64,000 nt of DNA, from NCBI RefSeq assembly GCF_039727615.1, contig NZ_CP152474.1, forward strand, positions 3,286,001 to 3,350,000, read 5' to 3'. Position 1 is the first letter of the stretch, and every line of letters begins with the position of its first letter. Shown piece by piece: positions 11,457 through 20,809 of this stretch. The position numbers and the translations under genes were made by a program. The notes beneath the pieces are model-generated. The model worked only from the letters and a program-made list of their open reading frames with translations. It did no database searches and had not been told where the DNA came from. The DNA is from Leclercia sp. S52 (GTDB lineage Bacteria; Pseudomonadota; Gammaproteobacteria; Enterobacterales; Enterobacteriaceae).

Positions 11457-11741
11457 ATGTTAACTATCAATGTAGAAGCACGTAAAGAGCAGGGCAAGGG
11501 TGCGAGCCGCCGCCTGCGCGTAGCAAACAAATTCCCTGCCATCATCTATGGCGGCGAAGCTGCTCCGATCGCAATCGAACTGGACCACGACAAAGTGTGG
11601 AACCTGCAGGACAAGCCTGGTTTTTACGGCGAAGTTCTGACCCTGGTTGTTGACGGTAAAGAAGAAAAAGTGAAGGTTCAGGCTGTTCAGCGTCACCCGT
11701 TCAAGCCAAAACTGTCTCACATCGACTTCGTTCGCGCGTAA
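11457..11741 (+). CDS. rplY: 50S ribosomal protein L25
   Basis: L25 binds 5S rRNA in the large subunit. The protein is the short 94-residue enterobacterial form without the C-terminal CTC extension. It matches E. coli across its length ([36 protein letters not shown]). The start at 11457 ([10 protein letters not shown]) is chosen by homology. An in-frame ATG at 11439 would add six residues. No strong ribosome site precedes 11457, which is usual for rplY. A strong terminator follows. Confidence 0.96.
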   Translation: MLTINVEARKEQGKGASRRLRVANKFPAIIYGGEAAPIAIELDHDKVWNLQDKPGFYGEVLTLVVDGKEEKVKVQAVQRHPFKPKLSHIDFVRA

Positions 11742-11760
11742 TCGCTGACAGGTTGAGAAA

Positions 11761-11786
11761 AAACCCCGCATTGCGGGGTTTTTTTA
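11761..11786 (+). terminator. Rho-independent terminator of rplY
   Basis: CCCCGC and GCGGGG form a stem around a short ATT loop, flanked by AAA on the left and a run of seven or more T on the right. It lies 20 bases after the rplY stop and may also serve the convergent yejK. Confidence 0.92.
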
Positions 11787-11792
11787 TGGCCG

Positions 11793-12800
11793 CTATTTAC
11801 CGCCGGAGGTGCGACGCTGCAGCTGATCGCGCAGGTTCGGCGGAGTACCTTTAATGGTCAGGGTGTCGGTCGCCGGATCCCAGAAAATGCGCTCGCCCAG
11901 CAGCATGGCATCAAAGTTAATGGTTAACCCGCCGCCGCTGCCGGCAAATTTGGTGAGCTGACGCAGGGTGCTGCGATCCGCCGGAAAGCTCTCTTCCAGC
12001 TCGTAGCCTTTCTCCGCCGTAAAGTCCTGGAAGCTCACCTCGCTAACGCCGGCCAGCTCTTTTGACAGCGACTCCAGCTCGATCTCTTCCCCCGCCTGCA
12101 GCTGCTCGTTGCAGTAGGCGTACACCTGCTGACGCACGTTCTGCCGCTCGGATTTGTCGAGCTCGGCTTCCGCAGTGAAGTCATCCACCGCCTGCAGCAG
12201 GCCTTTATTCTGCGCTTTGGCGTTCAGCCCTTCGCTGGCGCCGAGGAAGTCCATAAAGAAGTCCGCAACCTTGCGCCCTACCCGCCCTTTCAGGAAGGTC
12301 AGATAGCGGGTCGATTCCGGATTGGTTTCCCATTCGGTTAAATCGATACGCGCCACGATATCCGCGTGGTTGATGTCCAGATAGTGAGTGGAGCTGATAT
12401 CCAACTGCTCATTGACGCGCATGCTGCTTAAGTTGTTCAGCACCGCCACCAGCAGATACTCCACCGCCAGGTAACGATAATGGCAGAACAGGACAATCCC
12501 GCCATCGGCAAATGGGTACTTCGCCAGCTCATCGCGCAGGCGACCGGTAGCGGCCCGGCTGAAGGCGAGGAAATCCTCTTCGCCCTGACGCTGCAGGCGC
12601 AGCGTCTGCGCCAGTTCACTCTCTTCGCTGAACAGGCCATAGGCTTTGTTTTTAGCGCTGTAAACCCGGTGCAGCTCCGCGATCATGTCGACCGCGGTAG
12701 GTGTAGGTTCCAGTAACGAATCGCGCAGCACCAGCTCAAGGGTTTGCTCATCACGCTTGATAAGCTGGTGCAGGGCAATCTGGTTGATATCCAGACTCAT
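11793..12800 (-). CDS. yejK: Nucleoid-associated protein YejK (NdpA)
   Basis: This 335-residue soluble protein is the homologue of E. coli YejK, a nucleoid-associated protein of the NdpA family reported to bind DNA and to interact with topoisomerases. It begins [20 protein letters not shown] and contains the conserved stretch [20 protein letters not shown] around the middle. There is no membrane segment. It is convergent with rplY and divergent from yejL. Confidence 0.93.
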   Translation of the reverse strand: MSLDINQIALHQLIKRDEQTLELVLRDSLLEPTPTAVDMIAELHRVYSAKNKAYGLFSEESELAQTLRLQRQGEEDFLAFSRAATGRLRDELAKYPFADGGIVLFCHYRYLAVEYLLVAVLNNLSSMRVNEQLDISSTHYLDINHADIVARIDLTEWETNPESTRYLTFLKGRVGRKVADFFMDFLGASEGLNAKAQNKGLLQAVDDFTAEAELDKSERQNVRQQVYAYCNEQLQAGEEIELESLSKELAGVSEVSFQDFTAEKGYELEESFPADRSTLRQLTKFAGSGGGLTINFDAMLLGERIFWDPATDTLTIKGTPPNLRDQLQRRTSGGK

Positions 12801-12935
12801 GATAAACTCTCCTTTTAGACCGGGCCGTATTCAACCACCCGCCAGTCATGTATGCAACCGAAGATAAAAAAGGGGGAAAAAAAGCTGTTGCTACGGTAAT
12901 ATGTTGCCCTTTCCTCCACAAACAGATTTCGATTT

Positions 12936-13163
12936 ATGCCACAACTCTCCCGCTATAGTGATGAACACGTTGAACAAATGCTCAGTGAGCTGCTCAACGT
13001 ACTGGAAAAACATAAGGCGCCAACCGACCTTTCCCTGATGGTTCTGGGAAATATGGTGACTAACCTTATCAATACCAGCGTTGCGCCGGCCCAGCGCCAG
13101 GCGATCGCGAAATCTTTCGCTCAGGCCTTACAGTCCTCGGTTAACGACGACCAGGCGCACTAA
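12936..13163 (+). CDS. yejL: YejL, UPF0352 family protein
   Basis: This 75-residue protein of unknown function (DUF1414/UPF0352) starts [20 protein letters not shown] and matches E. coli YejL throughout. It is small, acidic and without membrane segments. It ends 19 bases before the start of yejM and is almost certainly in one transcript with it. Confidence 0.92.
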   Translation: MPQLSRYSDEHVEQMLSELLNVLEKHKAPTDLSLMVLGNMVTNLINTSVAPAQRQAIAKSFAQALQSSVNDDQAH

Positions 13164-13182
13164 GGGAAACGAACGACAGTTT

Positions 13183-14943
13183 ATGGTGACGAATCGTCAG
13201 CGCTACCGTGAAAAAGTCTCCCAGATGGTTAGCTGGGGGCACTGGTTTGCCCTGTTCAACATTCTGTTGGCGATGGTGCTTGGCAGTCGTTATCTGTTTG
13301 TCGCCGACTGGCCGACAACGCTTGCCGGGCGTATCTACTCCTGGATGAGCGTCATTGGCCATTTCAGCTTTCTGGTGTTCTCGACCTATCTCCTGATCCT
13401 GTTCCCGCTGACGTTTGTCGTCATGTCCCAGCGGCTGATGCGGTTTGTCTCCGCTATCCTCGCTACCGTCGGCATGACGCTTCTGCTCATCGACAGCGAA
13501 GTCTTTACCCGTTTCCACCTGCATCTTAATCCTGTCGTCTGGGAACTGGTGATTAACCCCGACCAGAACGAAACGGCACGTGACTGGCAGCTGATGTTTA
13601 TCAGCGTGCCGATTATCCTGCTGATTGAGATGCTGTTTGCCACCTGGAGCTGGCAAAAGCTGCGCAGCCTGACGCGCCGTCGTCGCTACGCTAAACCGGT
13701 CGCGGCCCTGTTTTTTGTGGCCTTTATCGGCTCGCACTTCATGTATATCTGGGCTGACGCCAACTTCTATCGGCCGATCACCATGCAGCGCGCGAACCTG
13801 CCACTCTCCTATCCAATGACCGCCCGTCGTTTCCTCGAGAAACACGGCCTGCTGGATGCGCAGGAGTATCAGCGTCGCCTGATCGAACAAGGTAATCCTG
13901 AAGCGGTATCGGTGCAGTATCCGCTCAGCGATCTGCGCTACCGTGACATGGGCCAGGGGCAGAACGTCCTGCTGATCACCGTGGACGGGCTGAACTACTC
14001 CCGCTTTGAGAAGCAGATGCCGGCTCTGGCGGAGTTTGCCGATAAGAACATCAACTTTACCCAACATATGAGTTCCGGTAACGCCACCGATACCGGGCTC
14101 TTCGGTCTGTTCTACGGCATTTCGCCGGGCTATATGGACGGCGTACTGTCGTCGCGTATCCCTGCAGCGCTGATCACCGGCCTGAACCAGCAGGGTTACC
14201 AGCTGGGACTGTTCTCGTCTGATGGCTTCAGCAGTCCGCTGTATCGCCAGGCCTTGTTGTCCGACTTCTCGCTGCCGGCCACCCAGAGCCAGTCCGACGC
14301 ACAGACCGCCGGACAGTGGATCAGCTGGCTGAACCGCTATGCGCAGGACGATAACCGCTGGTTCTCGTGGATTGCCCTCAACGGCACCACGCTGGATGAC
14401 AGTAACCAGAAAACCTTTGCCCGCCGCTACGCTAAGGCGGCAGGTGATGTGGATGCGCAGATCGCCCGGGTGCTGAATGCCCTGCGTGAATCCGGCAAGC
14501 TGGAGAACACGGTAGTGGTGATCACCGCCGGTCACGGCGTACCGCTGGACAACGAGAGCAAGGATGTTGACTGGTCGCGCCCTCGCCTGCACGTTCCGCT
14601 GGTGATCCACTGGCCGGGCACGCCATCGCAGCGCATCAACATGCTGACCGATCATAAAGATGTAATGACCACCCTGATGCAGCGTCTGCTTCACGTCAGC
14701 ACGCCAGCGAATGAGTATTCCCAGGGTCAGGATCTGTTCAGCGCCACACGTCGTCATAACTGGGTGACCGCCGCCAGCAATAATACGCTGGCCGTCACGA
14801 CCCCAACCCTGACGCTGGTCCTGAACAGCAACGGCAGCTACAAAACCTATAATCCGCAGGGCGAGAAGCTCAACGACCAGACGCCACAGCTCAGCCTGCT
14901 GTTGCAGGTGTTGACGGATGAAAAACGGTTCATTGCTAACTGA
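13183..14943 (+). CDS. yejM: LapC/PbgA (YejM) inner-membrane LPS sensor
   Basis: YejM senses lipopolysaccharide at the periplasmic face of the inner membrane and, through LapB (YciM), controls FtsH degradation of LpxC, thereby setting LPS synthesis. The protein has 586 residues, identical in length to K-12. Five membrane segments occupy roughly residues 20-190. A basic linker (LRSLTRRRRYAK) follows, then a large periplasmic sulfatase-like domain (NVLLITVDGLNYSRF, SSGNATDTGLFGLFYG). The start MVTNRQRYREKVSQMVSWGH at 13183 is chosen by homology. An upstream in-frame start at 13081 would lie inside yejL. Confidence 0.95.
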   Translation: MVTNRQRYREKVSQMVSWGHWFALFNILLAMVLGSRYLFVADWPTTLAGRIYSWMSVIGHFSFLVFSTYLLILFPLTFVVMSQRLMRFVSAILATVGMTLLLIDSEVFTRFHLHLNPVVWELVINPDQNETARDWQLMFISVPIILLIEMLFATWSWQKLRSLTRRRRYAKPVAALFFVAFIGSHFMYIWADANFYRPITMQRANLPLSYPMTARRFLEKHGLLDAQEYQRRLIEQGNPEAVSVQYPLSDLRYRDMGQGQNVLLITVDGLNYSRFEKQMPALAEFADKNINFTQHMSSGNATDTGLFGLFYGISPGYMDGVLSSRIPAALITGLNQQGYQLGLFSSDGFSSPLYRQALLSDFSLPATQSQSDAQTAGQWISWLNRYAQDDNRWFSWIALNGTTLDDSNQKTFARRYAKAAGDVDAQIARVLNALRESGKLENTVVVITAGHGVPLDNESKDVDWSRPRLHVPLVIHWPGTPSQRINMLTDHKDVMTTLMQRLLHVSTPANEYSQGQDLFSATRRHNWVTAASNNTLAVTTPTLTLVLNSNGSYKTYNPQGEKLNDQTPQLSLLLQVLTDEKRFIAN

Positions 14944-14974
14944 TTTAAAATTAATCAGTTAGCCTGAACTGGCC

Positions 14975-15002
14975 TTGCATTAAACGCGGAAATGGGTAGT
15001 AT
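14975..15002 (+). promoter_or_regulatory. Candidate tRNA-Pro promoter
   Basis: TTGCAT at 14975-14980 and TAGTAT at 14997-15002 with a 16-base spacer would start transcription a few bases before the tRNA at 15016. Visual call only. Confidence 0.55.
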
Positions 15003-15015
15003 AAATTTTCTGTGT

Positions 15016-15092
15016 CGGCACGTAGCGCAGCCTGGTAGCGCATCGTCATGGGGTGGCGAGGGTCGAGAGTTCAAATCTCTCCGTGCCGACCA
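15016..15092 (+). tRNA. proL: tRNA-Pro, anticodon GGG
   Basis: This 77-base cloverleaf has the CCA end encoded. The acceptor stem CGGCACG (15016-15022) pairs with CGTGCCG (15082-15088). The anticodon stem TCGTC/GGCGA encloses the loop with GGG at 15050-15052. The T arm contains GTTCAAATC. It reads CCC/CCU proline codons. It corresponds to E. coli proL, which also follows yejM. Confidence 0.96.
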
Positions 15093-15106
15093 AAAATTCC
15101 CAATAA

Positions 15107-15134
15107 AACCAACCGCAAGCGGTTGGTTTTTTTA
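15107..15134 (+). terminator. Rho-independent terminator after tRNA-Pro
   Basis: AACCAACCGC (15107-15116) pairs with GCGGTTGGTT (15119-15128) across a two-base AA loop, followed by T residues to 15133. It sits 15 bases after the tRNA and may also end transcription of the convergent gene at 15141. Confidence 0.92.
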
Positions 15135-15140
15135 TGCCAG

Positions 15141-16545
15141 TCAGATTTCCGGGGTATGTTTATATCCGCTCAGCATCAGCATCAGGCTCTCTTTGGAGTC
15201 CGCCGGGCTGAACTGATAATGGTTACCCTGACGGTCGCCACCGATGTACCACGAGATTTCCGTTTTCCCTGCGGCCAGCGCTTTACGCACCGCCTTGTCG
15301 ACATCCACCATCCGGTATTCACGCTTGTTGTTGAGATACAGGACAGCATCCGAGCTGTAGTTGCAGGAAGGTCGTTTTTTCCATGTGACGGTAGCCGGAT
15401 CCCAGTCGTTGCTGGCCGGGTAGAAGAAGATCTGATCCGCGCCGTTGGCTTCGACTTTTCCGCCATAGATGCGGATCTTGTACTTGAACAGGGACGGATC
15501 CTGGCCGGTCGGCAGCGCCGGGATTTTAAATTTCACCAGGCTCATGGTCTCGACGTTACGGGTACGGCCGCCGTTTTTCCAGTTATCCTGGATTAGCAGG
15601 GTCTGCGCTGTCGGAACCGGGGTAGTCGGCGTTTCGCTGCTTACCCAGACGTTGGCCAGCGCCTTCGTATAGCCGTAAGGCACGTTGGTGCCGCAATCCA
15701 TGCCCTGGTTCATGCACATCTCGGTCATAAAGCGGGCGCCCTCTTCGGTCCAGCCGTTCATAAAGTCGGCGTGGGCGGTGTACAGACTCCCCCCAGTGCT
15801 CCTCGCGCGCGTCGCCATTCATGGTGGGATCGAGCGACAGCTGCGCTTTGGCGGTATCCAGGGAGCTTATGCCGTGCAGCACGTAAGCCACGTTCATGTT
15901 CACCGTCGGGATCTTCACCGGGAAGCCGGAAGGACACTGCCCTTTCACATCGTAGGCCGCGTTAGCCATCCCGTGGTGCGGCTTCAGGTTGATGCCGTCC
16001 CAGCAGTTGGGGAACTGGATGCCGATATTAAACTGCACCGCATCTTTGGCCTTTCTCAGGCCGCACACTTCACCGATTTTATTGCTGTAGCCTTTGCCGT
16101 TGGCGCATAAAAAGGTGATCCGCGAGTTGGGTTTCGAACCGTGGTGATCGCCCGCCACCATCGCCAGCCCGGCCGGGAACGGGCTGAGCGGGTACTGATC
16201 GACGTTTGAAGCCTGATAATAGGTTTTCTGATAGGCAGGCTTCACCACCGTGCCGTCCGGCAGACGCAGGGAAGGAGCCCAGTAGGCCGAACTGTCGGCT
16301 TTGTTATCGCAGGTGGTTTCTGCCTGCTTGCGCAGCGAGGCATAGGATGAGTAAGCGTCGGTGCGGGTATTGCCAAAAAAGTCGTGCCACATCGCCTGAT
16401 TGACTTTGCCGAACATCATCACGGCGTCATCGCCCAGGGTGTGGTTGTAAGCGCAGACGACGTGCGCCTGTGGGCCGGCATGGGCATACAGTGACGGCAG
16501 CAACAAAGCTGACGCCAGCGCGGTATAGAGTGTGGTCCTTTTCAT
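15141..16545 (-). CDS. Secreted DUF1996 protein with C-terminal DNRLRE/CBM96-like domain, apparent frameshift
   Basis: This is an exported protein of about 467 residues once one base is removed. It starts MKRTTLYTALASALLLPSLY with a typical signal peptide cleaved near AHA. Residues about 25-300 carry DUF1996 features: paired cysteines, SPFPAGLAMVAGDHHG, FPNCWDGINLKPHHG and CPSGFPVKIP. A proline/threonine linker (SSETPTTPVPTA) follows near residues 303-314. The last 150 residues resemble DNRLRE/CBM96-like beta domains (TMSLVKFKIPALPTG, SNDWDPATVTWKKRP, then a VDVDKAV stretch). The break lies in six C at 15789-15794. With five, REEHWGSLYTAH reads through. Function is unknown; binding to a polymer or surface is a guess. 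The AGGAG ribosome site is good. K-12 has no such gene here. Confidence 0.72.
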
Positions 16546-16636
16546 AAATATCTCCTGATAGAAAGGACCACATTGGTAACAAAACGGCGCTAACTCTCCG
16601 AATTTTTTACTGAATACTTTTCCGCTGTCATGCGCT

Positions 16637-17821
16637 TTACAACGCCGCCGGTCGCTTCAACAGGTAAGCCAGCGTTACGAGGCAGATCGCCGCCCCGGCA
16701 TAGAAGGTATACTCCGCGCCCCACGTCTCCCAGATAATGCCCGCCCCCAGGCTGGCGATCAGCAGCGCCACGCCGCTCACCATACTGAACAGACCAAAGG
16801 CGGTACCGCGCAGGTCGGCGGGTGCCGTTTTCGCAATCATCGCGGTCAGCAGCCCCTGGGTCATCCCCATATGAATGCCCCACAGCGCCACGCCGAGGAT
16901 GATCCCCGCCCAGTGGGTCGTCAGGGCCAGCACGATATCCGCCGCGATCAATACCGCCAGCCCCCACTGCAGCAGGCGGGTATGGCTCATGGCATCAGAG
17001 AGTTTGCCGAACGGATAGGCGGAAAAGGCGTAGAGCAGGTTCATGGCGACCATCACCAGCGGGATCAGCGCCAGCGGTATACCGGACTGCTGGGCCCGCA
17101 GCACCAGAAAGGCTTCACTGAAGCGGGCCAGGGTAAAGACCGCCCCCAGGCCAATCACCCACCAGCAGCTGGCACCGAGACGTTTGAGGTTCTCTTTTTT
17201 AATCGGATTGGTGCGTTTATGGGTGACGGGAGAGGCGGGTTCATGCAGGCCAAAAAAGAGCAGCGCGACGGCAAGTACGCCGGGGATGACGGCGATCCAG
17301 AAGATGGTGCGGAAATCGTCGTTCCACAGCAGCATCATGCCGACCGCCAGCAGCGGGCCAAGAAACGCGCCGATGGTATCCATCGACTGCCGCAGCCCGT
17401 ATGCCGCCCCGCGCAGTTCAGGCGGCGTAACGTCGGCCACCAGTGCGTCACGGGGTGCGCCGCGGATCCCCTTCCCTACCCGGTCAATTAAGCGTGCCCC
17501 GAGGATCATCCCCGACGACGAGGCGAGGGCAAACAGCGGCTTGCTGGCGGCACCCAGCCCGTAGCCCAGCAGCGCCAGCCCTTTGCGTTTGCCCAGATAG
17601 TCGCTGATGGCGCCAGAGAAGACCTTGATAATCAGCGCCGTGGCTTCCGCCAGCCCTTCAATCAGGCCAATAAAGATGACGCTGGCACCCAGCGTGGTCA
17701 CCATAAACAGCGGTAATAAGCTATGAATGATCTCCGAGGAGATATCCATCAACATGCTGACGCCGCCAACCACCCAGACCCCTTTTGGGATCCGGCTCAG
17801 CGTGGAAAACCGGGAGGCCAT
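16637..17821 (-). CDS. MFS transporter, substrate unknown
   Basis: This 394-residue protein has about twelve hydrophobic segments and typical major facilitator motifs. The loop 2-3 motif is SDYLGKRKGLALLGYGLG. The loop after segment 4 reads DRVGKGIRGAPRDALVADVT, a signature shared by a subgroup of uncharacterised MFS proteins often annotated as drug or sugar-phosphate-like permeases. A second-half copy reads FGKLSDAMSHTRLL. An AGGAG ribosome site precedes the ATG. It lies 91 bases upstream of the DUF1996 gene on the same strand, so co-transcription is possible but not shown. I cannot name a substrate. Confidence 0.8.
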   Translation of the reverse strand: MASRFSTLSRIPKGVWVVGGVSMLMDISSEIIHSLLPLFMVTTLGASVIFIGLIEGLAEATALIIKVFSGAISDYLGKRKGLALLGYGLGAASKPLFALASSSGMILGARLIDRVGKGIRGAPRDALVADVTPPELRGAAYGLRQSMDTIGAFLGPLLAVGMMLLWNDDFRTIFWIAVIPGVLAVALLFFGLHEPASPVTHKRTNPIKKENLKRLGASCWWVIGLGAVFTLARFSEAFLVLRAQQSGIPLALIPLVMVAMNLLYAFSAYPFGKLSDAMSHTRLLQWGLAVLIAADIVLALTTHWAGIILGVALWGIHMGMTQGLLTAMIAKTAPADLRGTAFGLFSMVSGVALLIASLGAGIIWETWGAEYTFYAGAAICLVTLAYLLKRPAAL

Positions 17822-17915
17822 GTTCCACTCCTGCTATCGGGAAAACAGCTATTTAACCCGAAAACGGCGCAGGAGGGAATGCGAATAAATATCGTTAATA
17901 TCGAAGCGGGAAAAC

Positions 17916-18176
17916 TCAGTGCTTATCGCTGTCCCCGAGGAAAAAGATCCCCAGCGGAATGGCCAGCAGAACGGTAAAGACCGTGCTGTAGACCAACACC
18001 ATCGCGGATTGCAGAACGAACATGCTGGTGGTCCACTCCGTCAGCGGAATGTTGTACTGTTCGACCACGCCGACGATCGTCACACGCCCCACCCCAATCA
18101 CCGCGATCAGAAACACCGTCAGCAGTGCCAGCAGAAATTTTTTCCCCGCCGGGGTGTTAAGTTTTTGGCGTACCAT
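17916..18176 (-). CDS. Small membrane protein, DUF2534-like
   Basis: This 86-residue protein has two predicted membrane helices (FLLALLTVFLIAVIGVG and MVLVYSTVFTVLLAIPLGI) separated by a polar loop with EQYNIPLTEWTTSMFVLQ. The pattern recalls the DUF2534 family of small enterobacterial inner-membrane proteins, named from memory of the motif. Two ATGs overlap at the start. The one at 18176 is chosen because the AAGGA site is about 8 bases away and the frame is long. The other, at 18180, stops after seven codons. It is divergent from ecotin and 94 bases upstream of the MFS gene. Confidence 0.65.
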   Translation of the reverse strand: MVRQKLNTPAGKKFLLALLTVFLIAVIGVGRVTIVGVVEQYNIPLTEWTTSMFVLQSAMVLVYSTVFTVLLAIPLGIFFLGDSDKH

Positions 18177-18374
18177 GCATTTATTCCTTCACAGATGAAT
18201 AACAATGATTGCCGCTCACCCTATCACGAACGCCACCCTTGCACCAACTCAGAATTTAAAACCACAACAAAGGCAAATTGTCAGTGATATACACCAGATA
18301 AAAATAAAATAAAGGCAAAAAACACCAGATATGATAGTCTGGGCATGAACCGTTTGACATAAAAAGGAATGACT

Positions 18375-18866
18375 GTGAAAAACGCACCTAAAAGCATCGT
18401 CGCCCTGCTGGCGTTGGCCTGCGCCAGCGCTTATGCCGCCCCTGCCGCTCAACCGCTTGAGAAAACGGCCCCGTATCCGCAGGCGGAGCACGGGATGAAG
18501 CGCCAGGTTATCGACCTGCCGGCGCAGAAAGATGAAGCGAATTATAAAGTTGAGCTGCTGATCGGCCAGACGCTGGAAGTGGACTGCAACGTGCACCGCC
18601 TCGGCGGACAGTTAACCAGCAAGACGCTGGAAGGCTGGGGCTATGACTATTACGTCTTTGATAAGGTCACCTCGCCGGTCTCCACCATGATGGCCTGCCC
18701 GGAAGGCAAAAAGACCGCCAAATTTGTCACCGCCAGTCTGGGTGAGCACAGTCTGCTGCGCTACAACAGCAAGCTGCCGATTGTGGTCTATACGCCGGAC
18801 AACATTGAGGTGAAATACCGCGTCTGGCAGGCAGACGAGAAAATCGAAAACGCCGTCGCGCGTTAA
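18375..18866 (+). CDS. eco: Ecotin, periplasmic serine protease inhibitor
   Basis: Ecotin is a dimeric periplasmic inhibitor of trypsin-fold serine proteases, including neutrophil elastase, and protects the cell against host proteases. The mature region is very close to E. coli ([29 protein letters not shown]). The reactive loop [14 protein letters not shown] holds the methionine P1 residue and the disulfide cysteine. Two starts are possible. The ATG at 18369 directly abuts the AAGGA site. The GTG at 18375 sits 6 bases after it, begins [20 protein letters not shown] and gives 163 residues against 162 in K-12. The GTG is therefore preferred. A terminator shared with mqo follows. Confidence 0.92.
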   Translation: MKNAPKSIVALLALACASAYAAPAAQPLEKTAPYPQAEHGMKRQVIDLPAQKDEANYKVELLIGQTLEVDCNVHRLGGQLTSKTLEGWGYDYYVFDKVTSPVSTMMACPEGKKTAKFVTASLGEHSLLRYNSKLPIVVYTPDNIEVKYRVWQADEKIENAVAR

Positions 18867-18871
18867 TAAAA

Positions 18872-18902
18872 AAGCCGGGTTAAATAACCCGGCTTTTTTT
18901 GT
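18872..18902. terminator. Bidirectional terminator between eco and mqo
   Basis: GCCGGGTTA (18874-18882) pairs with TAACCCGGC (18885-18893) around AA, with A residues on the left and at least eight T on the right. It lies between two convergent genes and could end both. Confidence 0.92.
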
Positions 18903-18903
18903 A

Positions 18904-20559
18904 TCAGAGCGCGATATCCGCGACCGGTTTGCTTTCCGGCTGGGATGTCGCCTGCGGCTGCGCCTGAGGCGCGGCATCCGGTGCCTGCGGCTTTTCATAC
19001 TTCAGCTGCAGCACGCGGCTGGTGTACTCCAGCTCCTGCTCGGTGGCGTCAACGTTGCCGTTCAGCGCCGTACCGTAGGACGGGATGATGGTCTTCAGCT
19101 TCGCCTGCCATTCCGGGCTGGCGACTTTATCTTTGAACACTTTTTCCATCAGGTGCAGCATGATCGGTGCCGCAGTGGATGCGCCAGGGGATGCCCCCAG
19201 CAGTGCAGCCACGGTGCCCTCTTTATCGCTGACCACTTCGGTGCCCAGACGCAGCACGCCGCCTTTGTCTTCATCACGCTTGATGATCTGCACGCGCTGA
19301 CCCGCCTGCCACAGACGCCAGTCCGCTTTCTTCGCTTCCGGATAGTACTCTTTCAGCGCCTCAAAGCGATCGTCATCGGAGAGCAGCACCTGGCTAATCA
19401 GGTATTTCACCAGGTCGAAGTTATCAAGACCAACGTTCATCATTGGTCCTACGTTCGAGGTGGTGGTGGCGCTCAGCAGATCCCACAGCGAACCGTTCTT
19501 CAGGAACTTGGTTGAGAAAGTTGCGAACGGCCCGAACAGCACCACGCGCTTGCCGTCGAGGATACGGGTGTCGATGTGCGGCACCGACATCGGCGGTGCG
19601 CCCACGGACGCCTGGCCATACACCTTCGCCAGATGACGGTTTACCACTTCCGGGTTTTCCGACACCAGGAACTGGCCGCCAACCGGGAAGCCCGCATAGT
19701 TATCCGCTTCCGGGATACCGGTCTCCTGCAGCAGCTTCAGCGCCGCGCCGCCCGCACCAATAAAGACGAACTTCGCCTTGATGACGTGCTCTTCTTCATT
19801 GTGCTTCAGATCGGCAACGGTCACGCTCCAGGAGTTGTCCGCGTTACGCTTAAAGCCGCGCACTTCGCTGTTCAGCGACAGCGTGAAGTTCTCTTTTTTC
19901 TGCAGAGAGCCCACCAGCTGACGGGTAATTTCGCCGTAGTTAACGTCGGTACCAATTTCAGTACGGGTTGCGGCCACTTTCTGGTTCGGGTCACGCCCTT
20001 CCATCACCAGCGGCGCCCACGCTTTGATCTGAGCGTGATCTTCGGAGTACTTCATACCGCGGAACAGCGAGCTTTGCTGCAGGGCAGCATAACGACCGCG
20101 CAGGAAGTTAACGTTGTCGTCGCCCCAGACGAAGCTCATGTGCGGCACGGTGTTAATAAAGCTGTGCGGATCGTGCATCACGCCGCTGTTCACCTGGTGA
20201 GACCAGAACTGACGGGAGATCTGGAACGCTTCGTTGATCTCCACGGCTTTCTCAATGCTGATAGAGCCGTCTTTCTTCTGCGGGGTGTAGTTCAGCTCCA
20301 TTAAGGCCGAGTGGCCGGTCCCGGCGTTGTTCCAGCCGTTGGAGCTCTCCTGCGCCACGCCGTCAAGGCGTTCCACCATGGTCATAGACCAGTCCGGCTG
20401 AAGCTCCTGCAGATAGGTTCCGAGCGTGGCGCTCATGATCCCGCCGCCAATTAACAGAACGTCCGTTTCCTGATCCTGCGATGCCTGAGCCTTCGCCGCC
20501 ATCGGGGCAGCACTAAGGCTTGCCGCCGCAGCCAGCAACAGGGCAGTCATTTTTTTCAT
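18904..20559 (-). CDS. mqo: Malate:quinone oxidoreductase
   Basis: This FAD-dependent, membrane-associated enzyme oxidises malate to oxaloacetate and passes electrons to quinone. It has 551 residues (548 in K-12). The dinucleotide-binding motif [20 protein letters not shown] is near residue 35. Other conserved stretches are [20 protein letters not shown] and [16 protein letters not shown]. The start at 20559 gives an N-terminus like a signal peptide ([20 protein letters not shown]), which is also annotated in E. coli Mqo. The tail is rich in alanine, glutamine and proline. Confidence 0.95.
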   Translation of the reverse strand: MKKMTALLLAAAASLSAAPMAAKAQASQDQETDVLLIGGGIMSATLGTYLQELQPDWSMTMVERLDGVAQESSNGWNNAGTGHSALMELNYTPQKKDGSISIEKAVEINEAFQISRQFWSHQVNSGVMHDPHSFINTVPHMSFVWGDDNVNFLRGRYAALQQSSLFRGMKYSEDHAQIKAWAPLVMEGRDPNQKVAATRTEIGTDVNYGEITRQLVGSLQKKENFTLSLNSEVRGFKRNADNSWSVTVADLKHNEEEHVIKAKFVFIGAGGAALKLLQETGIPEADNYAGFPVGGQFLVSENPEVVNRHLAKVYGQASVGAPPMSVPHIDTRILDGKRVVLFGPFATFSTKFLKNGSLWDLLSATTTSNVGPMMNVGLDNFDLVKYLISQVLLSDDDRFEALKEYYPEAKKADWRLWQAGQRVQIIKRDEDKGGVLRLGTEVVSDKEGTVAALLGASPGASTAAPIMLHLMEKVFKDKVASPEWQAKLKTIIPSYGTALNGNVDATEQELEYTSRVLQLKYEKPQAPDAAPQAQPQATSQPESKPVADIAL

Positions 20560-20809
20560 AATTAATGCCTTCGTAATAAGCGTGTTGTTCGCTATTTATG
20601 CAGATGAAGTCGAGTGCGGCGCCACGGTAGCAATATTTAAATATTGTTTAAAGGTTAAATAATTATTGTAATTATGATAATTAATGTCGCGGTGTTTGTA
20701 GGGATATGGCATCTGCTGCGCTGGAAACGCGCGCGTTTTCCCGCTACTATGCTGCCCTTTGTGATCGGCCGCACAGATCCTGCCCACCGCCACTAACCTG
20801 CGAAGAATT

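Noticed and set aside
15016-18374. Genomic island integrated at tRNA-Pro
   Set aside because: No integrase, no phage genes and no repeated tRNA 3' end were seen downstream; the block is only three genes and K-12 also has variable content after proL.
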